From positions 1,350,001 to 1,414,000 of the forward strand of contig NC_015144.1 of assembly GCF_000189415.1 (NCBI RefSeq): a stretch of DNA of 64,000 nt, in the 5' to 3' direction. Source of the DNA: Weeksella virosa DSM 16922. Its GTDB lineage: Bacteria; Bacteroidota; Bacteroidia; Flavobacteriales; Weeksellaceae. Each line of letters starts with the position of its first letter. Positions within the stretch are counted from its first letter, which is position 1. Positions 43,754 through 51,865 of this stretch are shown in pieces. Under the pieces are notes generated by a model. It was not told the DNA's origin. It did not search any database and saw nothing but the letters and a program-made list of their open reading frames with translations. Made by a program: the position numbers and the translations under genes.

Positions 43754-45761
43754 ATTCTTTGACCAAAACTACGTGCTGAGAATTGATTAGGATTAGTTTA
43801 TTTTTATAATCTTTGAAGTCTCGATAATATTTATTGGGCAAGGTTGCATAAGGCAATAATTCTTGTGTTTGGACCAAAATATAGTCATCTTTTTGTGCAA
43901 TAGCATATATATAACTTGCGGCATTGTCCTTCACAAGTGAGGTGTCTTGGGTAGGAAGCGATTCTACTTTATAACCTGAAGGAATTTTGATTTTGATGGT
44001 TTTGGTAATCGTCGAAGGTGTTCCGAACTCTAACGGATGATTCCTCGTATTAAAAAACAGATTGCTTTTGGTTTCTGATAAAAATAAAAGTGGATTGAAA
44101 ATGGGTTTGTATCCAATTTTTTCAACCTTCAGATTAGAGAAGTTAAAGGTCTGACGCATTAAACCTTCGTTGTTGTCTTGCACTCTAAAATTCTCAACCT
44201 TCATATCAAAACTATTTGTTTTATCTTCTTCAAAACCTTTTTGATTATCGTGATATGCTTCAGAATCTATTAAATAAAAATAATTATCTGCGGTGTCGGT
44301 ATATCGACCAGAAAATTCTCCTGCATCGCTAAGATCTGCATCGACTGTGATTGTACGGTTACTCATTACATAGTTTTGTAAAGGGAATTCGGTTGTTCCG
44401 TTAGGTGCAATCAGCATTCCGCGGTAATTCAATGCTCGGATTGGTAGCAAATTGATATCAGAATGTGGCGAAGTGGCATCCATTAAATAATTTTTACCAT
44501 TGTCGTAAACATGCGCAATAACATAATTTAATTTATGTTTTGATGGGAATGAAAAATCTAAAATCCCGTTGTCGGTCGAACTCAAAACAATCGGATTTGC
44601 CGTTAAATCTGCTTTTTGCAACATCGAAATCAAGAGAAGATTGATGTCAGTTACGCTTCCGGTTTGGTCGTTGAAGGTTTTTCTCACGCCATTATCCGTA
44701 GCAATCCCGTACACATTATTCCAGCGATAATTATTTTTTACGAAGTCGAAAATCGCTTTCATTTTTTCTGTAGGCGTAGATTTATTAGCGGTTAATTCTT
44801 TTACCTTTTTATCCAAAAATCCATTTCCATTTAGTTGTTCACCAAAGGTTTCCGATTTCATTAAATCTTTTCCTATCGTATTCCAGTCAGTTGTAAAAAA
44901 CTGTGGATTACCATTTTTAGGGATATGTGCCGCAAGCTCGAACCGAATGGCACTAAACAAGTTTTTGGGGTTTAATACATACGCTTCTAAATATATTGGT
45001 GCTAAATTCTCATAAGAATAATTGTTGATATCCATCGTGTAACGATAGTTTTCGTAATTGGTTTTTGTATCAATAAGATTTCCACCTTGCATTCTATATC
45101 GTATTGTATTGCTCACAGAAGCTGTCTTTTCTTGTTTTTCTTTGGTGTTTGTTTTGGGTTCTAATTGTCCGGTAACGAAAGGCTGATAACGCAAACTTTC
45201 GTTTGTTTCTATCGAGAAATCACTTTTCACGACTGGGATATTTGTCTGGAAATACCACGGCTCGGTAAATTGATAAAAAGGAGAAATTATTTCGTAAGAA
45301 AACTCGATAACCGAACCATCTTTTACATTCGGGAAAGTAAAGGTTTCTAAATTATGATATTTAGAAGTTTTGTCCGAAACAATATCTTTTTTGTCTATTT
45401 TGGTTTCGACAATCTTACCGTTTTCTAAATTATAAGTAACGACTTTCAGGTCGGAAATTTTCTCAATATTCGCATTGTTTTTTCTGAGTTTTACTTGATG
45501 TACAAAAGCATTTCTGGGTGCCTGATTTTTGTTGTAAACTTTGATACGATAAAAGTCAACAACTTTTTTTTCTATATCACCTTTCTGAAAATTCCAATCA
45601 ATAGTTACTTTTTCCGAAGAGTATAAGATTTCTGCTGAAGCATTGGGGGTAACGGTACTATTTGTTTTTTCTAATTCTTGAACAGATACTTTCCCGAATC
45701 GATAGTCTTGTGCTTGGACAAAATTAGAGAATACAAGGATAAGAAATAAAATTTGTTTCAT
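43752..45761 (-). CDS. DUF3857 and transglutaminase-like protein
   Basis: This 669-aa exported protein has a signal peptide (ILFLILVFSNFVQAQ). A DUF3857 beta domain spans roughly residues 50-260, and a transglutaminase-like core lies near 330-450 (KMKAIFDFVKNNYRWNNVYG, DQTGSVTDINLLLISMLQKADLTANPIVLSS, HKLNYVIAHVYDNGKNYLMDATSPHSD). A strand-rich C-terminus completes it. The usual catalytic Cys position (in GxCxD) appears as GSVTD, so peptidase or transglutaminase activity is doubtful. Such proteins are common in Bacteroidota; the role is unknown. It sits inside the shikimate/rsgA/dtd block. Confidence 0.88.
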   Translation of the reverse strand: MKQILFLILVFSNFVQAQDYRFGKVSVQELEKTNSTVTPNASAEILYSSEKVTIDWNFQKGDIEKKVVDFYRIKVYNKNQAPRNAFVHQVKLRKNNANIEKISDLKVVTYNLENGKIVETKIDKKDIVSDKTSKYHNLETFTFPNVKDGSVIEFSYEIISPFYQFTEPWYFQTNIPVVKSDFSIETNESLRYQPFVTGQLEPKTNTKEKQEKTASVSNTIRYRMQGGNLIDTKTNYENYRYTMDINNYSYENLAPIYLEAYVLNPKNLFSAIRFELAAHIPKNGNPQFFTTDWNTIGKDLMKSETFGEQLNGNGFLDKKVKELTANKSTPTEKMKAIFDFVKNNYRWNNVYGIATDNGVRKTFNDQTGSVTDINLLLISMLQKADLTANPIVLSSTDNGILDFSFPSKHKLNYVIAHVYDNGKNYLMDATSPHSDINLLPIRALNYRGMLIAPNGTTEFPLQNYVMSNRTITVDADLSDAGEFSGRYTDTADNYFYLIDSEAYHDNQKGFEEDKTNSFDMKVENFRVQDNNEGLMRQTFNFSNLKVEKIGYKPIFNPLLFLSETKSNLFFNTRNHPLEFGTPSTITKTIKIKIPSGYKVESLPTQDTSLVKDNAASYIYAIAQKDDYILVQTQELLPYATLPNKYYRDFKDYKNKLILINSQHVVLVKE

Positions 45762-45830
45762 ATAAACGCGTGTTGATTTTTTGTTAAAATGTTGATGCTT
45801 CGAAGATAAACAGACTTTTTTTAGCGAAAG

Positions 45831-46283
45831 TTAAATCTTGTTTTTAGAATCTATAAAAATAGTGACCGGTCCATCGTTCAACAGTTCAACTTTCATATCG
45901 GCACCGAAAACACCGGTTTTCAAGGGTTTAGAAAAGTTCGCTTGCATAATTTCTAAGAATTTTTCGTACTGTTGTTTCGCCAATTCTGGTTTCGACGCAA
46001 GAATGTAAGATGGTCGATTTCCTTTCTTGGTCGAGGCATGTAGCGTAAACTGACTCACGATGAGCAATTCTCCATCTACCTGTTCTACATCCCAATTCAT
46101 GATGTTGTTTTCATCGGTGAAAACTCTGAGTTGTTTTATTTTTTTGGCCATCCAGCCAAAATCCTCATCAGTATCTTCTGCTTCAAATCCTACCAAAACC
46201 AAAAGTCCTTTCTTTATCTGCCCGGTAACTTTTCCTTCTACGCGGACTTCTGCATGGGTAACTCGTTGTAAAATAATACGCAT
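45831..46283 (-). CDS. dtd: D-aminoacyl-tRNA deacylase
   Basis: Dtd removes D-amino acids (and glycine) mischarged on tRNAs. The 150-aa length is canonical. The two active-site motifs are present: SQFTLHA near residue 78 and NDGPVT near the C-terminus. MRIILQRVTHAEVRVEG is the typical start. It lies three bases after rsgA and is probably the last gene of the aroG/pheA-rsgA-dtd operon. Confidence 0.96.
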   Translation of the reverse strand: MRIILQRVTHAEVRVEGKVTGQIKKGLLVLVGFEAEDTDEDFGWMAKKIKQLRVFTDENNIMNWDVEQVDGELLIVSQFTLHASTKKGNRPSYILASKPELAKQQYEKFLEIMQANFSKPLKTGVFGADMKVELLNDGPVTIFIDSKNKI

Positions 46284-46286
46284 GGT

Positions 46287-47204
46287 TTATTCTGTGTAAA
46301 TATCGTCTTGCAAGAAAGTTAAGTAATTTTCGTAACGCGATTTAGCGATTTCACCTTTTTCTACAGCTTCTCGCACGCCGCATTTCGGTTCGTTAACATG
46401 GATACAATTGTCGAATTTGCAATCATCACGGAATTTATAGAATTCAGGGAAATAGTTCTGGAGCTCTTGCTTTTCGAAATGTACCAAACCAAACTCTTTG
46501 ATGCCTGGCGTATCGATAATGAAACCACCAAAAGGCCATGGATACATTTGGGCAAAAGTTGTAGTGTGTTGTCCTTTGCTATTGAAATCAGAAACTTGGT
46601 GCGTTTTCAGGTCCAAGGTTGGGTCTAAAGTGTTGAGCAAAGTCGATTTTCCCACCCCCGAGTGTCCAGAAACCATACTTACAGAGTCTTTCATTCGGTT
46701 TTTCACTTCTTCTAAACCAACCTCAGTTTCGGCAGAAATAGAAAAGCTCTCGTAACCAATTGGTTGATAAATAGATTTGTATCGTTCTAATTCTTGTAAA
46801 TCTTCCTCAGTATATGCATCAATTTTGTTGAATAATAAAATAACGGGAATGTGGTAAGCTTCAGCCGTGACAAGGAATCGATCGATAAAGCCCAGCGAAG
46901 TTTTGGGATTGCTTAGCGTGATCATTAAAAAAGCCAAATCGATATTAGAGGCAATGATATGTGTTTTTTTTGATAGGTTTACCGATTTCCGAATGATGTA
47001 ATTTTTGCGTTCATGTATATGTGTAATTACCGCAATTTCGTCTTTATCAACTTCAAAATCAACTTCATCACCCACAGCAATGGGATTGGTATGTTTGATA
47101 TTTGCAATTCTAAATTTACCTCGCATTCGGGCTAGATATTCTTTGCCTTCTTCTGTAAGAAGATGGTACCAACTCCCTGTAGATTTCGTAACAATTCCCT
47201 TCAA
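46287..47204 (-). CDS. rsgA: Ribosome small subunit-dependent GTPase A
   Basis: RsgA is a circularly permuted GTPase that helps late 30S maturation. The permutation is visible: an N-terminal OB domain, then G4 NKID (126-129), then the P-loop GHSGVGKST (180-188), then G3 DTPG (231-234). A C-terminal zinc finger follows with Cys262, Cys267, His269 and Cys275. The 305-aa length is normal. It follows aroG/pheA by one base, so ribosome assembly would be co-transcribed with aromatic amino acid synthesis and subject to the same leader. Confidence 0.97.
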   Translation of the reverse strand: MKGIVTKSTGSWYHLLTEEGKEYLARMRGKFRIANIKHTNPIAVGDEVDFEVDKDEIAVITHIHERKNYIIRKSVNLSKKTHIIASNIDLAFLMITLSNPKTSLGFIDRFLVTAEAYHIPVILLFNKIDAYTEEDLQELERYKSIYQPIGYESFSISAETEVGLEEVKNRMKDSVSMVSGHSGVGKSTLLNTLDPTLDLKTHQVSDFNSKGQHTTTFAQMYPWPFGGFIIDTPGIKEFGLVHFEKQELQNYFPEFYKFRDDCKFDNCIHVNEPKCGVREAVEKGEIAKSRYENYLTFLQDDIYTE

Positions 47205-47205
47205 A

Positions 47206-48282
47206 TTATTTTATGTTTTTTTTGGTCATTATTTTGTTTTGATTCGTAACGGATTCTTGATGAATCGCTTGAAATAATTTATCTACAAAATCATCGGATA
47301 AGCCAAGATTAGAGGCGTGTTTCAATGAGTTTTGTTTGATTTGTGTCCATCGGTCGGGCTGAAAAACTGCAACATTGTGTTCTTTTTTTAGTTCACCAAT
47401 TGCCAAGGCAACTTTCATGCGTTGAGCAACAGTGTCGAGAATAATATTATCTAACTCGTCTATCTGATGACGTAAATTGGCAATATTGTTTTTGTAAATC
47501 GCATCAGGATCATCGGATTGTCTAACTTCTAATTGCTGTAAGATTTCTAACAAACGAGCCGGTGTAATTTGCTGCGCCGCATCCGACCATGCTTCATCTG
47601 GATTATTGTGTGTCTCGATCATCAAACCATCGTACTCAAAATTGTAAGCTTGTTGGGCAACGTCAAACAACCCTGTTCGATTACCGCAAATATGCGACGG
47701 ATCACAAAGTATAGGAATGTTAGGCAGTTGGTTTTTAAAATCCAAAGCAATTTGCCATTGAGGATTATTACGATATTTTGTTTTCTTATAGGTAGAAAAA
47801 CCACGATGAATAGCCCCTAGATTTTTGATGTTTTGTGCTTCGAGTCTTTCCAAAGCTCCAATCCATAAATCCAGATCAGGATTGACGGGGTTTTTCACCA
47901 AAACTATTTTGTCTGTACCTTGCAAAGCCTCGGCAATTTCTTGTACCGTAAACGGATTTACGGTAGATCGGGCGCCAATCCAAAGGATATCTACATCATA
48001 TTCTAATGCTAATTTGGCATGATTGGCATTGGCAATCTCTGTTGCAATCATCATCCCAAATTCATTTTTCACTTTCTTCAACCAGTTCAATCCGATCGCG
48101 CCTATTCCTTCGAAGCTATTGGGCTTGGTTCTAGGTTTCCATATTCCTGCGCGAAAGACTTGTGTGTATTCTTTTGGGAGTTGCTCGGCAATACTCAACA
48201 TTTGTTCTTCACTTTCGGCACTGCATGGGCCAGCGATTATCAAAGGTTTATCGAATTTTTGTATCCAGTTGCTGTTGTTCAT
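47206..48282 (-). CDS. Bifunctional DAHP synthase / chorismate mutase
   Basis: This 358-aa fusion joins the first shikimate-pathway enzyme to chorismate mutase. Residues 1-260 form a class I-beta DAHP synthase (PLIIAGPCSAESEEQML, VFRAGIWKPRTKPNSFEG, LWIGARSTVNPFTVQ, VLVKNPVNPDLDLW, LCDPSHICGNR). Residues about 275-358 form an AroQ-type helical chorismate mutase (LRHQIDELDNIILDTVAQRMKVALAIGELKKEHN). It therefore commits flux to all aromatics and then diverts chorismate to prephenate. A leader peptide and terminator lie directly upstream, and rsgA and dtd follow. Confidence 0.96.
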   Translation of the reverse strand: MNNSNWIQKFDKPLIIAGPCSAESEEQMLSIAEQLPKEYTQVFRAGIWKPRTKPNSFEGIGAIGLNWLKKVKNEFGMMIATEIANANHAKLALEYDVDILWIGARSTVNPFTVQEIAEALQGTDKIVLVKNPVNPDLDLWIGALERLEAQNIKNLGAIHRGFSTYKKTKYRNNPQWQIALDFKNQLPNIPILCDPSHICGNRTGLFDVAQQAYNFEYDGLMIETHNNPDEAWSDAAQQITPARLLEILQQLEVRQSDDPDAIYKNNIANLRHQIDELDNIILDTVAQRMKVALAIGELKKEHNVAVFQPDRWTQIKQNSLKHASNLGLSDDFVDKLFQAIHQESVTNQNKIMTKKNIK

Positions 48283-48321
48283 AACATTACAAATTTAAGG
48301 TTTTCTGAGGTCATAGGCTAA

Positions 48322-48351
48322 AAAAAGTCCCACAGAAGTGTGGGACTTTTT
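48322..48351 (-). terminator. Attenuator terminator (segments 3:4) upstream of DAHP synthase
   Basis: On the minus strand AAAAAGTCCCACA pairs perfectly with TGTGGGACTTTTT around the loop CTTC, followed by further T. It ends 39 bases before the DAHP synthase ATG. No complete gene lies upstream that it could terminate other than the 26-codon leader, so it must act within the leader transcript. Confidence 0.88.
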
Positions 48352-48379
48352 ATCATTGTTAAAATTATTATTTCATAAC

Positions 48380-48460
48380 TTATCTGCACACTCTTTCCAC
48401 TTCTTTTGGTTTTGACCAAAAAAAGCATAAAAAGTAGTTTGGGATTAAAGTTATCTTCAT
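48380..48460 (-). CDS. Aromatic amino acid leader peptide (26 aa)
   Basis: ATG at 48460 opens a 26-codon ORF ending in TAA at 48380. Residues 9-15 read YFLCFFW, so five of seven codons specify Tyr, Phe or Trp; the rest is Lys/Glu/Arg/Val-rich. It lies between a TAGCTTTG box and a strong terminator, in front of DAHP synthase/chorismate mutase. Codons 12-15 can form an 11-bp helix (48425-48415 with 48410-48400). The 3' arm of that helix can instead pair with the terminator (48404-48398 with 48340-48334). This is the layout of a classical ribosome-mediated attenuator. It is too short for routine gene callers. Confidence 0.82.
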   Translation of the reverse strand: MKITLIPNYFLCFFWSKPKEVERVCR

Positions 48461-48481
48461 TATTCTTTATTTAGATACGAA

Positions 48482-48489
48482 CAAAGCTA
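48482..48489 (-). promoter_or_regulatory. -7 box of the aromatic leader transcript
   Basis: TAGCTTTG on the minus strand matches TAnnTTTG and lies 21 nt before the leader-peptide ATG. No clear -33 element is visible in the AT-rich upstream DNA. Confidence 0.55.
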
Positions 48490-48533
48490 TTAATTAATTT
48501 GATTAATGTTTATTTTTAACCAAAAATTTTTTC

Positions 48534-49229
48534 ATGGGTATAGAAATAAAGGCTTTAACCAAAAAATATCAAGAACAACTAGCGCTAAATCAAGTTTCTT
48601 TTAAGATAGATTTGGGTGAAGTGGTTGGGTTATTAGGACCAAATGGAGCGGGGAAATCAACATTGATGAAGTGTGTTACCAGTGCTATTTTACCAACTAG
48701 CGGTGATGTTTTGGTAGATTCTTATTCGGTTGTAGAGCAACCCGAAAAAACGAAGAAACGAATAGGTTTTTTACAAGAAAACAATCCGTTGTATCCAGAA
48801 TTGTATGTCCAAGAATATCTGCAATTTGTGGCTAATATTCACTCTGCTACAAAAAGTCGTGTGCAAGAAGTGATAGAACTTGTTGGGTTAACGGCAGAAA
48901 AAAAGAAAAAAATTAATCAACTTTCTAAAGGTTATAAACAAAGAGTTGGTTTGGCTCAAGCAATTTTAGGCGACCCAGAAATTTTGATTCTTGATGAGCC
49001 TACCAATGGCTTGGATCCTAATCAGATAATAGAGATTCGCGAGTTGATTCGTTCTTTAGGAACGCATAAGACAGTGATTCTTTCTACGCATATTATGCAA
49101 GAAGTAGAAGCATTATGCACGCGTGTGTTGCTCTTGAATAAAGGAAAGATTATTGCCGATCAGCCGATAGAAGAGTTTAAAGGACAATATAAAAACTTGG
49201 AAGAGGCTTTTCAGGTACTTACAAAATAA
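48534..49229 (+). CDS. GldA-like ABC transporter ATP-binding protein
   Basis: This 231-aa ATPase has Walker A GPNGAGKS near residue 34, signature LSKGYKQRVGLAQAI, Walker B ILILDEPTNGLDPNQIIEIRELI and LSTHIMQEVEALC. The sequence closely resembles GldA, the ATPase of the GldAFG gliding ABC complex. However, GldA is usually about 300 aa, and this protein stops about 70 residues earlier, right after AFQVLTK. No gldF/gldG lies nearby. It may be a shortened GldA or another exporter ATPase of the same subfamily. Confidence 0.75.
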   Translation: MGIEIKALTKKYQEQLALNQVSFKIDLGEVVGLLGPNGAGKSTLMKCVTSAILPTSGDVLVDSYSVVEQPEKTKKRIGFLQENNPLYPELYVQEYLQFVANIHSATKSRVQEVIELVGLTAEKKKKINQLSKGYKQRVGLAQAILGDPEILILDEPTNGLDPNQIIEIRELIRSLGTHKTVILSTHIMQEVEALCTRVLLLNKGKIIADQPIEEFKGQYKNLEEAFQVLTK

Positions 49230-49450
49230 GTTTTGCCATCAGAATAACTTTCGGGTACAAAAAAAGCTTCAACGAAGAGATGCGTTTGGTCGAGTATATT
49301 TTTAGGATGAATTATTTTTCGAAATGAAAACTTTTTGATTGTTTGGAAGGTTTTCTATCGAAAGCGTTGAGATTTTGTTTATCATTCTACCAGAATCCTA
49401 AAAGAAAAATAGGAAAGTTTTTTGGTGTAAAAAGTTTTAGACAAAATACT

Positions 49451-49458
49451 TATCTTTG
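49451..49458 (+). promoter_or_regulatory. -7 box of ychF
   Basis: TATCTTTG matches TAnnTTTG and predicts a leader of about 55 nt. The rest of the spacer 49230-49517 holds no gene that I can support. Confidence 0.6.
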
Positions 49459-49517
49459 CCCATATTTTTGTCGAAACGTGTTCGATTATACAATCCTAAA
49501 AAAAGAGATAACCAATT

Positions 49518-50609
49518 ATGAAATGTGGAATTGTTGGTTTACCAAACGTTGGTAAATCTACCTTGTTTAACTGTTTGTCGAATGCCAAAGCACAATCGGC
49601 AAATTATCCGTTCTGTACGATAGAGCCTAATGTAGGAACCGTTTCTGTACCCGACAAACGCCTCAATAAATTAGAGGAATTGGTAAAACCAGAACGTGTA
49701 TTGCCAGCAGTGGTAGAAATTGTTGACATTGCAGGATTGGTGAAGGGGGCGAGTAAAGGAGAAGGATTAGGGAATCAATTCTTAGGAAATATCCGCGAAT
49801 GCCATGCAATTATTCATGTATTACGGTGTTTCGAGAATGAAAATATTACGCACGTTGATGGAAATATCGACCCGATTCGTGATAAGGAAACTATTGATTT
49901 GGAGTTGCAGTTGAAAGATTTAGATACTGTGACAAAACGCATCGAAAAATCCAAGAAAGCTGCAAAAGCAGGGAACAAAGACGAACAAAAAGTTGTAGAA
50001 GTACTCACCGATGTTATTACACATTTAGAATCCATGAAAAATGTTCGCGAAATGGATTTGGACGAAAAAGGATGGGAAATTGTAGGATCTTTGCAATTGA
50101 TAACTGCTAAACCTGTTCTGTATTTATGCAACGTTGATGAAGCTTCTGCAAAAGATGGGAATGAGTTTGTAGACAAAGTAAAAGAAGCAGTAAAAGATGA
50201 ACATGCAGAGGTGTTGGTTTTGGCAGCACAAATCGAAGCCGATATCAATGAGTTGGATACTTTCGAGGAGCGTCAAATCTTTTTAGAAGAATTAGGTTTA
50301 GAAGAGCCAGGAGTAAATCGCCTAATTCGGTCGGCTTATGCTTTGCTAAATTTAGAAACATATTTCACAGCTGGCGTAAAAGAGGTGCGCGCTTGGACGA
50401 TCAAAAAAGGCTCAACAGCTCCACAGGCGGCAGGAGTAATCCATACCGATTTCGAGAAAGGCTTTATACGTGCAGAAGTTATCAAATACGAAGATTTTAT
50501 TAAATACGGATCCGAATCTAAATGTAGAGAAGCCGGAAAACTAAATGTAGAAGGAAAAGCATATATCGTGCAAGATGGCGATATTATGCACTTCTTGTTT
50601 AATGTGTAA
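49518..50609 (+). CDS. ychF: Redox-regulated ATPase YchF
   Basis: YchF (OLA1) is an Obg-family protein that prefers ATP and associates with ribosomes and catalase regulation. The 363-aa protein has GLPNVGKST (7-15), DIAGLVKGASKGEGLGNQFL, a helical coiled-coil insert, and a C-terminal TGS domain (ETYFTAGVKEVRAWTIKKGSTAPQAAGVIHTDFEKGFIRAEV). All of this is canonical. It forms a single-gene unit with its own promoter box and terminator. Confidence 0.97.
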   Translation: MKCGIVGLPNVGKSTLFNCLSNAKAQSANYPFCTIEPNVGTVSVPDKRLNKLEELVKPERVLPAVVEIVDIAGLVKGASKGEGLGNQFLGNIRECHAIIHVLRCFENENITHVDGNIDPIRDKETIDLELQLKDLDTVTKRIEKSKKAAKAGNKDEQKVVEVLTDVITHLESMKNVREMDLDEKGWEIVGSLQLITAKPVLYLCNVDEASAKDGNEFVDKVKEAVKDEHAEVLVLAAQIEADINELDTFEERQIFLEELGLEEPGVNRLIRSAYALLNLETYFTAGVKEVRAWTIKKGSTAPQAAGVIHTDFEKGFIRAEVIKYEDFIKYGSESKCREAGKLNVEGKAYIVQDGDIMHFLFNV

Positions 50610-50632
50610 ACGAAAATACATAAACTTTATAC

Positions 50633-50666
50633 AAAGCTCAAGTCTGTTTAGATTGAGCTTTTTTTT
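50633..50666 (+). terminator. Terminator of ychF
   Basis: AAAGCTCAA pairs with TTGAGCTTT, extended by TCT/AGA after a bulged G, followed by six or more T. Confidence 0.85.
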
Positions 50667-50722
50667 GTGTTTTCACTTTCTTTTTTTACAAAAAATAGTG
50701 ACTCTCAACAGAGCTTAAGAAC

Positions 50723-50757
50723 TTTGATAGTTATAGAGGTAAATAACGCTAAGTTTG
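50723..50757 (+). promoter_or_regulatory. Candidate -33/-7 promoter of the T9SS protein gene
   Basis: TTTG at 50723-50726 and TAAGTTTG at 50750-50757 are separated by 23 bp. This would give a leader of about 90 nt before the ATG at 50851. Confidence 0.4.
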
Positions 50758-50850
50758 CGGTTTATTATCTACACTAATCAATAACAATTTGCTGATAATT
50801 TTCTGTTCTGTTGATTTTCGCAATCTTTGTGCGATTTAAATAATATTAAC

Positions 50851-51651
50851 ATGATAAAAAATTTACTTATTTTAGGAGCTATTGCTTTAGGGTCTTATTC
50901 AGCCGCACAAACCGTTATATTCAATGAAAATTTTGATACCAAAGAAACACAAAATCTTTGGACGATTGGTGATTTAGACGGTGATAGTGATACGTGGGAG
51001 TTTATGAATGCAGAACAAAGTGAATTGCCTAATTTTACAGGAGAGGTACCTTTATCATTTTCGTGGTATTTTGTAGCTTTCACTCCCGATAATACTTTGA
51101 CAAGTCCTGCAATCCAATTGCCAGAAAGTGGAGAGTTAACTTTGAGTTTTAAAGTTGCTGCAGGAGACAAAGAAGTTTTTGAGGAGCATTATGCTGTATA
51201 TGTTATTCCGGCCGGAACAACTTTTACCGGAACCGAAACAGCGATTTTCGAGGAAACATTAGACGCGGGTTATGTAGATGCGGCTAAGGTCGTAAATGTA
51301 GATATCTCCGAGTTCGTGGGGCAAAACATCCAATTGGTCTTTAGACATTATCAGACAACTGATGTGTTTTATATAGGGATAGACGATGTGAAAATCGAAC
51401 AAACCACAATGGGCATAGATTCTACCACTAAAACCAACGTAAATGTTTACCCAAACCCTACAGTAGATTTGGTTCAATTATCAGGAAATCATGAAGTTAT
51501 AAAGGTGAGAGTGTTCGATCTATCGGGTAGGAAAGTGAGCGAAACAAACGCTTCTTCTGCTAGTCTAAAACATTTATCGAACGGAGTTTATTTGGTAAAT
51601 TTCTATACCGATAATAATGAAGTGTATACCAGAAAAGTTGTGAAAAAATAA
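50851..51651 (+). CDS. Secreted adhesin-like protein with T9SS sorting domain
   Basis: This 266-aa protein has a signal peptide (NLLILGAIALGSYSAAQ). One jelly-roll domain of the choice-of-anchor/cleaved-adhesin type follows: NENFDTKETQNLWTIGDLDGDSDTW, LTSPAIQLPESGELTLSFKVA, VFYIGIDDVKIEQ. The C-terminal type A sorting domain starts NVYPNPTVDLVQLSG and ends GVYLVNFYTDNNEVYTRKVVKK. It is predicted to be exported by the type IX system to the cell surface. The ATG at 50851 is preferred because the signal peptide starts there. No neighbour suggests a partner. Confidence 0.87.
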   Translation: MIKNLLILGAIALGSYSAAQTVIFNENFDTKETQNLWTIGDLDGDSDTWEFMNAEQSELPNFTGEVPLSFSWYFVAFTPDNTLTSPAIQLPESGELTLSFKVAAGDKEVFEEHYAVYVIPAGTTFTGTETAIFEETLDAGYVDAAKVVNVDISEFVGQNIQLVFRHYQTTDVFYIGIDDVKIEQTTMGIDSTTKTNVNVYPNPTVDLVQLSGNHEVIKVRVFDLSGRKVSETNASSASLKHLSNGVYLVNFYTDNNEVYTRKVVKK

Positions 51652-51671
51652 ACAAACAAGCATCGATGATA

Positions 51672-51698
51672 AACCTCCTTACATAGGAGGTTTTTTTT
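51672..51698 (+). terminator. Terminator of the T9SS protein gene
   Basis: AACCTCCT pairs with AGGAGGTT around a 5-nt loop, followed by six T. Confidence 0.9.
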
Positions 51699-51865
51699 GC
51701 TGGAAAGTTTCTAGTACAATAGAGTTTTATAGATTTGACTAGAAACTAAGGTGTAATTATGGCGGAGTTTATCGTCTAAAAGAGAATAAATTTTCGTATA
51801 TTTAACCCTTAAAATTACATTCAAATAAAAAAAAATCTTATCGAGAGAAAATAATAAATTTTAGA

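Noticed and set aside
48019-48321. 100-codon plus-strand ORF opposite DAHP synthase
   Set aside because: It is antisense to highly conserved DAHP synthase sequence and has no features of its own.
49343-49555. 70-codon ORF before ychF
   Set aside because: It runs through the ychF promoter box and into the ychF start in another frame, and shows no coding character.
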